Shown: positions 32,835-42,568 of the stretch, piece by piece
Position numbering within the stretch: position 1 is the first letter of the stretch
How the letters are laid out: each line of letters opens with the position of its first letter
Source of the DNA: Rudaea sp. 3F27F6
Lineage (GTDB): Bacteria; Pseudomonadota; Gammaproteobacteria; Xanthomonadales; Rhodanobacteraceae
Direction of reading: 5' to 3'
Assembly (NCBI RefSeq): GCF_005503555.1
Contig: NZ_SCNG01000002.1
Coordinates: 868,001 to 932,000, forward strand
DNA length: 64,000 bases
Program-made: the position numbers and the translations under genes
Notes under the pieces: generated by a model
What the model saw: only the letters and a program-made list of their open reading frames with translations
What the model was told of the DNA's origin: nothing
The model's database searches: none

Positions 32835-33827
32835 TCAAGGAACCGGCTCTCCGGCCATCTTGTGCGCAATCCCGTCGAAGAAATCTGGCGGCAGTTCGGC
32901 ACGCACCGGCACGCACCAGAAATCCGCGCAGGCAAACGCCGCGCACTTGACCGCATCCTTCTGCGTCATCAGCACGGGCAGATCATCGCCGAAATCCAGA
33001 TCGCGCGCGACGAAAACATGATGATCGGCGAACGCATGCTCGACCACGTCAACGCCCGCCGCACGCAGCGTCGCGAAAAACCGCGCCGGGTTGCCGATGC
33101 CGGCGACGGCATGCACGCGGCGCCCGGAGAAGTCGCGCAAGGCCCGGCTCACGGCGGGATCGCTCACGCCCACCGCGGCTTCGCCGACGAGCTGCATCTG
33201 CACTTCGCCCGGCCGCGCCTGCGCGCCGTTGCAGACACGGAAATCGACCGTCGCCAACCGCGACAGCGGCTCGCGCAGCGGACCCGCCGGCAGCAGCAGT
33301 CCGTTGCCGAAGCGGCGTTCGCCGTCGATGACACAAATTTCCACATTGCGGAAAAGTGGATAATGCTGCAATCCGTCGTCGGCGACGATCACATCGCAGT
33401 CGCGATGCGCGAGCAGCAAGCGCCCGGCGGCGACGCGATCGCGGCCGACTGCGACAGGCACGTCGGCCGCGTTGTGGATCAGCAGCGGCTCGTCGCCGAC
33501 CCGCGCCGCGTCGGCGGACGCATCGAGCAGTTGCGGCGTGCCGGTGTCGGCGCCGTAGCCGCGGCTGATCACGCCCGGCTTGAGCCCGCGCACGCGCAAA
33601 GCCTCGACAAGGGCGATCACGAGCGGCGTCTTGCCGGTGCCGCCGACGGTGACGTTGCCGACGACGATCACCGGCACGGGCAAACGTTGCGGCTTTTTCC
33701 ATCCGAGCGAATACGGCAAGCGATGCAGTGCGCGCAAGCCACGATAGACCGGGACGAGTAGGCGCAACCACAGCGGCGGCGGCACGCCGTCGTACCAGAT
33801 TGTCGGGAGTCGGTGAAGGAGACTCAT
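32835..33827 (-). CDS. lpxK: Tetraacyldisaccharide 4'-kinase LpxK
   Basis: A 330-residue inner-membrane-associated kinase that phosphorylates the lipid A precursor DSMP at the 4' position. The P-loop VVGNVTVGGTGKTPLV lies at about 55-70 behind an N-terminal membrane-binding helix, and VIVADDGLQHYPL near 148-160 holds the conserved Asp-Asp-Gly-x-Gln-His segment. It follows msbA on the same strand, the usual order in xanthomonads. A half-copy of a REP-like sequence (CATTCCCGCGAAAGCGGGG) lies in the 87 bp between the two. Confidence 0.95.
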   Translation of the reverse strand: MSLLHRLPTIWYDGVPPPLWLRLLVPVYRGLRALHRLPYSLGWKKPQRLPVPVIVVGNVTVGGTGKTPLVIALVEALRVRGLKPGVISRGYGADTGTPQLLDASADAARVGDEPLLIHNAADVPVAVGRDRVAAGRLLLAHRDCDVIVADDGLQHYPLFRNVEICVIDGERRFGNGLLLPAGPLREPLSRLATVDFRVCNGAQARPGEVQMQLVGEAAVGVSDPAVSRALRDFSGRRVHAVAGIGNPARFFATLRAAGVDVVEHAFADHHVFVARDLDFGDDLPVLMTQKDAVKCAAFACADFWCVPVRAELPPDFFDGIAHKMAGEPVP

Positions 33828-33914
33828 TAGCCGGCTCCTCTTCCCGCCATCATTCCCGCGAAAGCGGGGCTACGAAGGCAACGGGCGGGCGCAAACATTC
33901 GCGCTGCGAACGGC

Positions 33915-35696
33915 TCACGACGCAGTTCCCTGCACCGTTGCCGCAGCCGGTTCGTGGAACTGCAGACGATGCAACGCAGCGTACTTGCCATGGCACGCGA
34001 TCAGCTCCGCATGCGTGCCGCGTTCGACGACGCGGCCGCCTTCGAGCACGGCGATCTGGTCGGCATGCTCGATGGTCGAGAGGCGATGTGCGATAACGAG
34101 CACAGTGCGCTGTTTCATCAATCGATTGAGCGCGTCCTGGATCAGGCGTTCGGACTCCGTGTCGAGCGCGCTCGTCGCCTCGTCGAGGATCAAGATCGGC
34201 GCGTTCTTGAGAATCGCGCGCGCAATCGCGATGCGCTGGCGCTGGCCGCCCGACAACTGCGCGCCGTCTTCGCCGACCGGCGAGTCGAGCCCTTGCGGCA
34301 GCCGCTCGATGAACTCCATCGCATTCGCTGCGCGCGCGGCGGCCTCGATCGCCTCGCGCGAAGCGCCGCCGAGCGCGCCGTAGGCGATATTGCGCGCGAT
34401 CGTGTCGTTGAACAGGACGACGTTCTGCCCGACCCAGGCAATCTGCGCGCGCAGATCGACGAGGCGGTAGTCGCCGAGCGGTTCGCCGTCGAGGCGGATT
34501 TCGCCGGCGGTCGGCTCGTAAAACCGCGGCACGAGGCCGACCAGGCTCGACTTGCCGCTGCCCGAGCGCCCGACCAGGGCGGTGACCGTACCGGGCGCGC
34601 AGTGCAGATCGACGCCGTCGAGTGCATCGGCATGCTGGCCCGCGTAGCGAAACGAAACGCCGCGGAAATCGATCTCGCCGCGGCTGTGCTGCAGACTGCG
34701 CGTGCCCTCGTCGCACTCGCCCGGCGTGTCGATCAGGCGGAACAGGTCCTGCGCGGCGACGATGCCGCGATTCATGTTCGACTGCACCGTGGTGAGGTTC
34801 TTCAGCGAGGTGAGCATCACCATCATCGAGGTGATAACCGACATGAATTCGCCGGCGCTCGTGTGGTTGATGATGCCGGGCCGCGTGGCGACGAAAATCA
34901 CCACGGCGATCGAACAGGCCGCGATGATCTGCACAGCCGCGGTCGCCATCGCGTTGGTCGACGACACTTTCAAATTGAGGCGCCGGTTTTCCTCGGTGAC
35001 CGCGGCAAAACGCTGCCGTTCGGCTTCCTGCCCGCCAAAGATTTTGACCTCGCGCTGGCCGTTGACGACTTCGTGGATCGTGCCGGTGACCTCGCCCATC
35101 GACTGCTGGATGCGCGGACCGATGCGCCGGTAGCGCCGGCCGACCGTGCGCACGATCAACGCGATCAACGGCGCGAGAACGAACAGCGCGCCGGTGAGGC
35201 GGGCGCTCTGGTAGAACATGACGACGGTGTAGCCGACTACGTTGAGCGAATGCAGGACCACGGTCTTGAGCGAATCGGTGCACGCGCCGGAAACCTGCTC
35301 GACGGTGAAGGTCAGGCGCGACACCATCTGCCCCGACGTCTCCGAGCCGAAATACGACGAAGGCAACTGCAAATAGCGGCCGAACACCTCGTTGCGCATC
35401 CGGTGCACCACGCTGCGTGCCACCCTTGCCATGCCGTAGTCGGAGAGATAGCCGCCGATGCCGCGCGTGACGAACAGGATGATGACGATGAACGGCATCC
35501 AGAACGTCCAGAACGGATCGTGATCGGTGAAGATCGCGTCGATGATCTCTTTGATGAAATACAGGAACGCGGAGCCGCAGGCGGCATCGAGCGCCATGCC
35601 GAGCAGGGCGAATCCGACGGTGCCGCGCAACGGCCACAGATAGCCGAGCAGGCGCCGGTAGGTCGCCACGAAACCCGTATTGTCTGGTTCGCTCAT
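33915..35696 (-). CDS. msbA: Lipid A export ABC transporter MsbA
   Basis: A half-size ABC exporter of 593 residues that flips lipid A-core across the inner membrane. Six helices precede ~residue 330. The nucleotide-binding domain has Walker A VGRSGSGKSSL, the signature LSGGQRQRIA, Walker B ILILDEATSALD and the H-loop IAHRLST. It lies between exbD and lpxK in a run of envelope genes all on the minus strand, nine bases after exbD, so co-transcription is very likely. Confidence 0.95.
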   Translation of the reverse strand: MSEPDNTGFVATYRRLLGYLWPLRGTVGFALLGMALDAACGSAFLYFIKEIIDAIFTDHDPFWTFWMPFIVIILFVTRGIGGYLSDYGMARVARSVVHRMRNEVFGRYLQLPSSYFGSETSGQMVSRLTFTVEQVSGACTDSLKTVVLHSLNVVGYTVVMFYQSARLTGALFVLAPLIALIVRTVGRRYRRIGPRIQQSMGEVTGTIHEVVNGQREVKIFGGQEAERQRFAAVTEENRRLNLKVSSTNAMATAAVQIIAACSIAVVIFVATRPGIINHTSAGEFMSVITSMMVMLTSLKNLTTVQSNMNRGIVAAQDLFRLIDTPGECDEGTRSLQHSRGEIDFRGVSFRYAGQHADALDGVDLHCAPGTVTALVGRSGSGKSSLVGLVPRFYEPTAGEIRLDGEPLGDYRLVDLRAQIAWVGQNVVLFNDTIARNIAYGALGGASREAIEAAARAANAMEFIERLPQGLDSPVGEDGAQLSGGQRQRIAIARAILKNAPILILDEATSALDTESERLIQDALNRLMKQRTVLVIAHRLSTIEHADQIAVLEGGRVVERGTHAELIACHGKYAALHRLQFHEPAAATVQGTAS

Positions 35697-35705
35697 GCCG
35701 TGCGC

Positions 35706-36137
35706 TCAGCGTGGCTTGTTTGCGTCTTTCGCACGTGTAGTCGCGATCGAAAGATGAGTGAAGCCGAGCTGGCCGAGTGCGTCCATCGCAGTGACGACGG
35801 CCTGGTGCGGCGTCGCCGCGTCGGCGCGCAGCACGACCTGACGTTCGCGGTTATCGCCGGCGATGCGCGCGATCGCTTCCTTGAGCGTGTCCAGCGCGGG
35901 ATTGAGCACTTCGTTGTTGTCGACGAAGTAGTGCCCGTTCGCGTCGACCATCACGGTCAGCGATTCGCGCTGCGCTTCGGTAGTCGTCTCCGACGCTTCG
36001 GGCAGGGTCACTTTCATCGCCGAGTGCTGGACGAAGGTCGTCGTCATGACGAAGAACATCAGCAGGGTCAGCATGACGTCGATCAGCGAGATCACGTTGA
36101 TCTCGAAGTCGTCCTGCCGTCCGGAACTGAGCCGCAT
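35706..36137 (-). CDS. exbD: ExbD/TolR-type biopolymer transport protein
   Basis: A 143-residue inner-membrane protein with one N-terminal helix (INVISLIDVMLTLLMFFVMTT), in which the Asp of LIDV is the proton-responsive residue of ExbD/TolR, and a periplasmic domain. It works with ExbB to energise an outer-membrane process. The gene starts one base after the exbB stop. Its place before msbA-lpxK is a known arrangement in xanthomonads and Francisella, and its specific task there is not established. Confidence 0.92.
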   Translation of the reverse strand: MRLSSGRQDDFEINVISLIDVMLTLLMFFVMTTTFVQHSAMKVTLPEASETTTEAQRESLTVMVDANGHYFVDNNEVLNPALDTLKEAIARIAGDNRERQVVLRADAATPHQAVVTAMDALGQLGFTHLSIATTRAKDANKPR

Positions 36138-36138
36138 C

Positions 36139-36807
36139 TCAGACGGTTTCCTGTTCCGCGGCCGATTCTCTGCGCGGGCGCGGTGCGCGCGTGGGAACGG
36201 CTTCCGCGTGCGCGGAGAGCTCGTCCATCAGCACGATCACGTCCTTTTCCATGTCGACGACGAGATCGGTAACGCGACCGCGGAAATAGCGATGGAAGAA
36301 ATACGCCGGGATCGCCACGCACAGGCCGGCTGCCGTGCAAACCAGTGCCTCGCCGATGCCGCCGGCCATCTTGAGCGGATCGCCTACGCCGGACACCATC
36401 ACCGCGAAGAACATGCGGATCAGGCCGAACACCGTGCCGAGCAGGCCGAGCAGCGGCGAGATCAATGCGATCGTGCCAAGTGTGTTGAGAAAGCGTTCGA
36501 GCCGGTGCACGACGTGGCGCCCAGTGTCCTCGACGCGCTCTTTCATGATCTCGCGCGAACGCATGCGCACGCTGAGCGCCGCCGCGAGGACTTCGCCGAG
36601 CGGCGAATTCTGGCGCAGGGTTTCCACGTGCTGCGGATCGAGCTGCCGATTGCGCGCCCACTCGCGCACTTGCGCGGTCAGGCCCGGCGGGATCACGGCG
36701 GAGCGGCGCAAAGTCCAGAAGCGTTCGAGGATGATCGCGATCGCAATCGCCGAACAGATCAGGATGGGCAGCATCGCCCAGCCGCCGGCCATCAAAATTT
36801 CCAGCAC
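36139..36807 (-). CDS. exbB: ExbB/TolQ/MotA-type proton channel protein
   Basis: A 222-residue protein with three membrane helices: near 5-28, LISPLLGLLGTVFGLIRMF around 120-138, and AAGLCVAIPAYFFHRYF around 165-181. The GLLGTVFG segment is the core of the MotA/TolQ/ExbB channel family. It pairs with ExbD directly downstream. comEC ends 120 bp upstream on the same strand. No TonB gene is next to it, so the partner is unknown. Confidence 0.92.
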   Translation of the reverse strand: MLEILMAGGWAMLPILICSAIAIAIILERFWTLRRSAVIPPGLTAQVREWARNRQLDPQHVETLRQNSPLGEVLAAALSVRMRSREIMKERVEDTGRHVVHRLERFLNTLGTIALISPLLGLLGTVFGLIRMFFAVMVSGVGDPLKMAGGIGEALVCTAAGLCVAIPAYFFHRYFRGRVTDLVVDMEKDVIVLMDELSAHAEAVPTRAPRPRRESAAEQETV

Positions 36808-36927
36808 GCCAATGCCTCTCTAGTTCCCGCGCTCGCCGCGAATCATACCAGCGAATAACTCCGGCTTTGCGCGTTTGGTGACGGCTTCGACCTATTCCGC
36901 CGTCTGCGGGTTCCCAAGCCGCAGCGC

Positions 36928-39327
36928 TCATTCACGCCAGTACGGATGCCGATCGACTCGTCCGCGCTCGACCAGGCGCGGTGCGACATCGGGGGCGAAA
37001 CGGAATTCGGTAAATCCGTTTTCCGGCGTGGCCAGCAAATCGACTCCGGCCGCGCGGTAGCGCGCGACGACGGTCGGATTCGGATGATTGAAGTGATTGC
37101 GATAGCCCGACGAGACCAGGGCTAGCTCCGGCTCGATCGCCGCGATGAAGGCCGCACTCGACGAGGTTTTGCTGCCGTGGTGCGGCACTTGCAGCAGCGT
37201 GTGCGGCGCGATCGGCCCGAGCGCGGCGACCACGTCGCCTTCGACCGCCGCGGTGATGTCGCCGGTCAGCAACAAGGCGCTGCCGCCCGTGCGCACTTCG
37301 AGCACACAGCAGCGATCGTTGTCTTTGGCCGCGAGCGGTTCGTGCGGATGAACGATGCGGAACGCGACGCCGTTCCAGTTCCACGCTTGCCCGGCAAGAC
37401 ATTGCGTTGCCGCGACCGGCATGCGTGCCGGCTCGCCGCCCGAGACTTCAGCCTGCGCAAACGCCGCGAGCACGGCCGCGGCGCCTCCGGCATGGTCGTT
37501 GTCGCCGTGGCTGACGATCAGGCGATCGACGCGGCCGATGCCCTTCGCCCGCAGCGCGGGCACGACTGCAGCGTCGCCGAGATCGAAGCCGGATGGAAAA
37601 CGTGCGCCCGCATCGTAGACGAGTGCGTGGTCGCGCGTGCGCACGACGACCGCCAGGCCCTGGCCGACGTCGAGCATCAGCGCCTCGAATTCACCATCGC
37701 GCAACGGCGCGCGTGCGGGAATCAGCAGCGGCAGGAACAAGGCCACGCCGAGACCGCGCGCCGGCATGCCGCGCGGCAGCAGAATCCACACGGCACCGAG
37801 CATCGCCAAGGCAAACGCCCAAACGCTAGGCTCGGGGAAATACCACAACGCGCCGGGCCACGCGGCCATGTGTTCGAGCAGCCACCACAGCGCCTGCATC
37901 GCGAGCCCGGCGAGTTTGAGCAACGGCGCGCCGATCGCCGGCAACGTCGATTGCAGCAAAGCCCCGGCAACGCCGAGCGGAAGAATGAAGAAGCACACCA
38001 CCGGCACGGCGACCAGGTTGGCGATCGGTCCGATCAGCGAACTCTGGCCGAAGAACCAGATCGTCAGCGGCAGCAGGCCGAGGCTGGCGACACCCTGCGC
38101 ACTCAGCATTTCGCGCCACCAGCGCCGACGCTCGCCGCGGCCGCTGAGGCAGAACATCAGCCAGGCGACACCGACGAAGGACAGCCAGCAGCCCGCGCTG
38201 AGCACGCAGAGCGGATCGAGCGCGAGCAGCACGATCACGGCGAAGGCAAGCCCGTGCACCGGCGCCCGCGCGCGCCGCAGCAGATTGGCGGCGAGGAGGA
38301 CACCGATCATCACCAGCGCGCGCCGCGTCGGCAGGCCGAGGCCGGAGATCGCGGCATAGCCGACCGCGAAGACGATGCTCGCCAGCGCCTCGATCAGCGG
38401 CGCGGGCCAGCGCAGGGTCAGGCGCGGAGCGAGCTTCCAGAACAATCGCACGATCAAGACACCGAATCCGGCGAACAGCGCGATATGCAGACCCGAGATC
38501 GCGATCAGATGCGGAATACCGGTCGCGCGCGCGACATTCCATTCGCCCTCGTCCATCGCCTGCTGGTCGCCGAACGCGAGCGCACGCAGCACGTTGCTTT
38601 GCGGCCCTGGGCCGAGCGTTTCGGCAATGCGCAGCGAAATGTGCTGGCGCAGACCTTCGACGCACAAGGCACGCGTGCCGGTTGCGCGATTGGCCGCGTC
38701 TTCGCGCACGTAGCCCGTTGCGGTAATGCCCTCGCCGAGGGCATAGCGCTCGAAATCGAAGCCGCCCGGATTGATCAGGCCGCGCGGGCGCTTGAGGCGC
38801 AGATGCAGACGCCAGTTCTCGCATGGCTGGATCGTCGGCGCGGTGTCGTACCAGCTCACGCGCAGCGTGCCGAGAATGGTCACGGGTCGGTTTTCTCGTT
38901 CAGCTGTATAGACGGCCAAATCGAAACGCGTAGAGTCGTCCGCCACACGCGGCAGTCCGCGGATCGTGCCGGTCACGAATACGTCTTCGCCTTCCAGCGC
39001 AGCGGGCAAACGCGACGACAAGGCGAGGTCCGCACGCCAGACCGTCCAGGCTGCACCGACCAGAACAAAACCGAGCCAGCGCCAGCGGCTGCGCAGCAGA
39101 GTCAGCACTGCACCGGCCAGCCCAAGACCTGCAGTAACCCAGTGAGACGGCAACGCAGTCAAGGTTTGCACGGCGACCGCGCCGGTCAGCAGAGCGACGG
39201 CAGCGGCCACACTGAAAAGGTCGCTCAGCGGAAATCGGGGAGGCGCTTCTTCGCCGCGCTTGGCTGCACCGGGCGACGCCGAATGCCGCGCGAAAAAAAG
39301 GCCTTCCAAAGCAGCACGCCAATCCAT
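36928..39327 (-). CDS. comEC: ComEC/Rec2 DNA uptake channel
   Basis: A 799-residue membrane protein with an N-terminal helix pair and OB-like DUF4131 region, a central competence domain with about ten helices (LIAISGLHIALFAGFG near 275, AISGLGLPTRRALVMI near 325), and a C-terminal metallo-beta-lactamase-like domain with VSHGDNDHAGGAA. It is expected to carry single-stranded DNA into the cytoplasm during transformation. It lies between lolD and exbB as in other xanthomonads. Its presence suggests potential natural competence, although no type IV pilus genes are in view. Confidence 0.95.
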   Translation of the reverse strand: MDWRAALEGLFFARHSASPGAAKRGEEAPPRFPLSDLFSVAAAVALLTGAVAVQTLTALPSHWVTAGLGLAGAVLTLLRSRWRWLGFVLVGAAWTVWRADLALSSRLPAALEGEDVFVTGTIRGLPRVADDSTRFDLAVYTAERENRPVTILGTLRVSWYDTAPTIQPCENWRLHLRLKRPRGLINPGGFDFERYALGEGITATGYVREDAANRATGTRALCVEGLRQHISLRIAETLGPGPQSNVLRALAFGDQQAMDEGEWNVARATGIPHLIAISGLHIALFAGFGVLIVRLFWKLAPRLTLRWPAPLIEALASIVFAVGYAAISGLGLPTRRALVMIGVLLAANLLRRARAPVHGLAFAVIVLLALDPLCVLSAGCWLSFVGVAWLMFCLSGRGERRRWWREMLSAQGVASLGLLPLTIWFFGQSSLIGPIANLVAVPVVCFFILPLGVAGALLQSTLPAIGAPLLKLAGLAMQALWWLLEHMAAWPGALWYFPEPSVWAFALAMLGAVWILLPRGMPARGLGVALFLPLLIPARAPLRDGEFEALMLDVGQGLAVVVRTRDHALVYDAGARFPSGFDLGDAAVVPALRAKGIGRVDRLIVSHGDNDHAGGAAAVLAAFAQAEVSGGEPARMPVAATQCLAGQAWNWNGVAFRIVHPHEPLAAKDNDRCCVLEVRTGGSALLLTGDITAAVEGDVVAALGPIAPHTLLQVPHHGSKTSSSAAFIAAIEPELALVSSGYRNHFNHPNPTVVARYRAAGVDLLATPENGFTEFRFAPDVAPRLVERGRVDRHPYWRE

Positions 39328-39463
39328 TGCAGCGCCGTCCCCTATTTTGCCCTTCAGGCACCTGCCCTGCCCGGCATCGCGCCTTCCCTTCCATCACCGC
39401 AAACGATGCCAAGCAAGGCATCGCAAAAACGCGACGATGTTCCTCTATGCGAGAACGCCGTAA

Positions 39464-40198
39464 CTAACCGGCGACTTCGCTCAATCCTCCGCCGTGCAGT
39501 TCGAGCACACGATCCATGCGTCGCGCGAGCCCGCGGTCATGCGTGACGAGCACGAAGCTCGTGCCGATTTCGCGGTTGAGCTCGAGCATCAGCGCATAGA
39601 CCTGCGCGGCGTTCTTTTCGTCGAGATTGCCAGTCGGCTCGTCGCCGAGCACGCAGGCCGGACGCGTGACCAGCGCGCGCGCCACCGCGCAGCGCTGGCG
39701 CTCACCGCCGGACAGTTCGCCCGGCTTGTGCGCCGTGCGATGCGCGAGACCGACACGATCGAGCAGCTCGTTCGCGCGCCGCTTCGCCTCAGCAACCTTG
39801 ATGCCGCGGATCAGCAGCGGCATCGCGACATTTTCGAGTGCGGTGAATTCGGGCAACAGATGATGGAACTGGTAGATGAAGCCGAGCGAGCGATTGCGCA
39901 CTTCGCCGCGCTCGCGGTCGGACAGTTTCGACATCGCGCGGCCTTCGACCTCGACCTCACCCGCGCTCAAGGTATCGAGGCCGCCGAGAATATGCAGCAA
40001 CGTGCTCTTTCCGGCGCCCGACGCGCCGACGATTGCCAGTGTCGATGCGCGCGGCAGTTCGAAGCTCACGTTATTGAGGACTTCGGTGCGCAGCTTGCCT
40101 TCGGCATAGGTCTTGGCGACGTTGCTTGCGCGCAGGACGATATCTCCGGAACGAGGGCTCGGCGTCGGAGGCTGGGGGCTGCTGTAAGTCATCACCAT
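39464..40198 (-). CDS. lolD: Lipoprotein-releasing ABC ATPase LolD
   Basis: The ATPase of the LolCDE system, which releases lipoproteins from the inner membrane to LolA, about 244 residues. Walker A is [13 protein letters not shown], the signature [15 protein letters not shown], and Walker [12 protein letters not shown]. The start is uncertain: ATG at 40198 or 40192, or a GTG at 40216; the first ~20 residues are a poorly conserved Pro/Ser stretch. It follows lolC by less than 100 bp on the same strand. No separate lolE is present, as expected for a single-permease system. Confidence 0.94.
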   Translation of the reverse strand: MVMTYSSPQPPTPSPRSGDIVLRASNVAKTYAEGKLRTEVLNNVSFELPRASTLAIVGASGAGKSTLLHILGGLDTLSAGEVEVEGRAMSKLSDRERGEVRNRSLGFIYQFHHLLPEFTALENVAMPLLIRGIKVAEAKRRANELLDRVGLAHRTAHKPGELSGGERQRCAVARALVTRPACVLGDEPTGNLDEKNAAQVYALMLELNREIGTSFVLVTHDRGLARRMDRVLELHGGGLSEVAG

Positions 40199-40291
40199 AA
40201 TGAGCGCTTCTTTCACTGTTTTTCCGCGCGATAAGAACGAGCGCCGAACAGCGCCACACCCAGTGCCGCTCGCGGCTGTTTGTCCGCGGCC

Positions 40292-41533
40292 TTACTCATA
40301 GCGCAGCGCCGCAGCCGGCTGTGTGCGCGCCGCGCGCCACGCCGGATACAAGGTTGCGAGCAGGCAGAAAACCCAGGCGATCGCCGCGACCCAGCCGACG
40401 TCGCTCCAGTGCAAATCGGACGGCACTTCGGTGATGTAGTAGATGTCCGCAGGCAGGATCTCGAAATGGAACGTGCGCTCGACCCACTTGGCGATCCCCG
40501 GGATGTTCCACGCGAGCAGAACACCGCCGACGAGGCCGATCAGAATACCGAAGCTGCCGACGATCACGCCCTGCACGGTGAAGATGCCCATGACGCTGTT
40601 CGGCGAGATGCCGAGCGTACGCAGGATCGCGATATCGGCCTGCTTGTCGGTGACCAGCATGATCAGCGTCGAGACGAGATTGAACGCGGCGACGCCGACG
40701 ATCAGCGAGAGGATGATGAACATCACCGTCTTCTCCATCCGCACCGCGCTGAAAAAATTCTGGTGGCTCTGTTCCCAGGTCGTGACCTTGAAGTACTGCT
40801 CCAGTTGATCGCGCAATCCCACCGCGATCTTCCACGCATCGAACATATCGTCGAGCTTGAGACGGATGCCGCCGGCGCCGTCGGCGCGCAGCAGGGTTAT
40901 CGCGTCGTCCATGTTCATGAGCGCGACGCCGGTGTCGTACTCGGCGAAGCCGACCGCGAACACGCCGACGACTTCGCAGTTCTTCGAGCGCGGCAACGCG
41001 CCGACCGGCGTGACGCTGAACTCGGGGACCATCACCGTGACTTTGTCGCCGACGCGCACGCCGAGCTGCATCGCCAGTTCGTTGCCGAGGATGATGTTGA
41101 AACTGCCGGGCGTTAACTGGGCCAGCGAGCCCGACTGCAGCTTGTCGCCGATGTTCGATACCTTCGGTTCCTGATCGGGCACGAGTCCGTGAATGACCGC
41201 AGGTTGCGTGCGCCGGCCGCGCAACAGCGCCTGCGCGTCGAGATAAGGCGCCGCACCGACGACGTGCGGCCGCGCCTCGACTTTCTTCACCGTGTCGCGC
41301 CAGTCGGAAATACCGCCGTCGATGCTTTCGATCGAGGCGTGCGCAACCATGCCGAGGATGCGCTGCTGCATGTCGCCCTGAAAGCCGTTCATCACGCTCA
41401 TCACTGCGATCAGCGCCATCACGCCGACGGCGATACCGAGCATCGATACGAGCGAGATGAACGAAATGAAGTGATTGCGGCGTTTGGCGCGCGTGTAGCG
41501 CAGGCCGATGAAGAGTTGCAGCGGATGGAACAT
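40292..41533 (-). CDS. lolC: Lipoprotein-releasing permease LolC/LolE family
   Basis: A 413-residue inner-membrane permease with four helices: one near the N-terminus (NHFISFISLVSMLGIAVGVMAL) and three in the C-terminal third, around a large periplasmic MacB-like domain. The start at 41533 (MFHPLQLFIGLRYTRAKRR) matches LolC exactly; the longer frame upstream has no support. It forms the lipoprotein extrusion complex with LolD. It is divergent from the beta-barrel gene across a 316-bp gap. Confidence 0.94.
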   Translation of the reverse strand: MFHPLQLFIGLRYTRAKRRNHFISFISLVSMLGIAVGVMALIAVMSVMNGFQGDMQQRILGMVAHASIESIDGGISDWRDTVKKVEARPHVVGAAPYLDAQALLRGRRTQPAVIHGLVPDQEPKVSNIGDKLQSGSLAQLTPGSFNIILGNELAMQLGVRVGDKVTVMVPEFSVTPVGALPRSKNCEVVGVFAVGFAEYDTGVALMNMDDAITLLRADGAGGIRLKLDDMFDAWKIAVGLRDQLEQYFKVTTWEQSHQNFFSAVRMEKTVMFIILSLIVGVAAFNLVSTLIMLVTDKQADIAILRTLGISPNSVMGIFTVQGVIVGSFGILIGLVGGVLLAWNIPGIAKWVERTFHFEILPADIYYITEVPSDLHWSDVGWVAAIAWVFCLLATLYPAWRAARTQPAAALRYE

Positions 41534-41849
41534 TCTCGTGGAAATCCGTTTGCGGAATTTTTTGGACTGCAACGCAGAGGGCTTGCGCATTGTACGTGTT
41601 GCGCGCTCAGCCGTCAGTTCGACACGAGGAAACGCGCCAGGTTCCTGCAAGGTTGGACAGGTTCCTGTATGCGATTTCAGCTAGGTGAATATTTTATAAA
41701 CCGCGCAGTATTGAAAATAAACTCCCTCGCCCCATTTTGAATCCCAGCACCGAGGCGATGAAAAAGATCGCCGACGTGCGGAGCGGCCTTCGGGCGCGCT
41801 TTGTTTGTCCAACAAGCAACACCAAACACAAGAGCAATTGGAGACACCC
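41534..41849. promoter_or_regulatory. Divergent promoter region of lolC and the beta-barrel gene
   Basis: A 316-bp gap without a gene on either strand. It becomes AT-rich around 41685-41725 (AATATTTTATAAA), which is a good place for the promoter of the outer-membrane protein gene, leaving a leader of over 100 bases. No riboswitch or clear operator was recognised. Confidence 0.5.
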
Positions 41850-42437
41850 ATGAAAAATACGCTGTTCGCTATCGCCCTCGCTACCGCTTCTTTCGCTACG
41901 CTGCCGGCCGTGTCCCACGCCGCAGACGGCAACAACGGCGGCTTCTTCGTCAACGGCAACGTCGGTCGTTCCAGCCTCGACAAAGGTCTCTACGACGACA
42001 ACGATACGGCCTATGGCGTCAACCTCGGTTATCGTTGGGCGTTGAGCCCCGGCTTCGCGCTCGGCGTCGAAGGCGGCTACGCCAAGCTCGGCGATTTCGG
42101 CGCCAAGAGCCGCTACAACGGCCTGGGCCTCGGCAGCGCTTCGGTCAAAGGCTGGACCGCCGGTGTGAACAGCCGCTTCAACATCGCTCCGCAGTGGTAT
42201 CTGTCCGGTCGCGTCGGCCTGTTCCGCGCCGATACGAACGGTTACTACTCGAAGGACGGTGCGACCGCCTACTACGTCGACGACACCAGCACCAAGTGGT
42301 ATGCGGGCGTCGGTGCCGGTTACGACTTCAGCAACAACCTGTCGCTCGGCGTGAACTACGACTACTACAAGACCAGCAAGAACGGATTGAACCTCGATCC
42401 GAACGTGTTCTCGGTCAGCGCGGAATACCGCTTCTGA
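41850..42437 (+). CDS. Small outer-membrane beta-barrel protein
   Basis: A 195-residue protein of the OmpA-like/opacity porin type. Residues 1-24 form a signal peptide ending SHA-AD. The rest shows alternating aromatic strands (GFFVNGNVGRSS, AYGVNLGYRWAL, WYAGVGAGYDFS) typical of an eight-stranded barrel. The last residue is Phe in VSAEYRF, the outer-membrane assembly signal. The ATG at 41850 follows TTGGAGA. A strong terminator follows about 100 bp downstream. The precise role, structural or adhesive, is unknown. Confidence 0.88.
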   Translation: MKNTLFAIALATASFATLPAVSHAADGNNGGFFVNGNVGRSSLDKGLYDDNDTAYGVNLGYRWALSPGFALGVEGGYAKLGDFGAKSRYNGLGLGSASVKGWTAGVNSRFNIAPQWYLSGRVGLFRADTNGYYSKDGATAYYVDDTSTKWYAGVGAGYDFSNNLSLGVNYDYYKTSKNGLNLDPNVFSVSAEYRF

Positions 42438-42532
42438 TCCGCTTCAACTGAAGTAAGCAGCGCGGCCAAGGATGGCTGTCGCAGGATTCACCGGATCGAA
42501 GCGGAATGCTTCACAGGGCAAGGACGCGGGAC

Positions 42533-42563
42533 AACCGGCCTCACGATGAGGCCGGTTTTTTTT
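42533..42563 (+). terminator. Rho-independent terminator after the beta-barrel gene
   Basis: A perfect 11-bp stem (AACCGGCCTCA / TGAGGCCGGTT) with a CGA loop is followed by a run of T. It ends just before the convergent ygfX-like gene. The AA at its left edge is too short for it to be a good terminator in the other direction. Confidence 0.9.
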
Positions 42564-42568
42564 GCTTT

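Noticed and set aside
33954-36272. A 772-codon plus-strand frame across msbA, exbD and exbB
   Set aside because: Antisense to three well-supported genes; composition is typical of shadow frames in high-GC DNA.
37177-39546. A 789-codon plus-strand frame antisense to comEC
   Set aside because: comEC is intact on the other strand; the plus-strand translation is mostly Arg, Gln and Glu without motifs.
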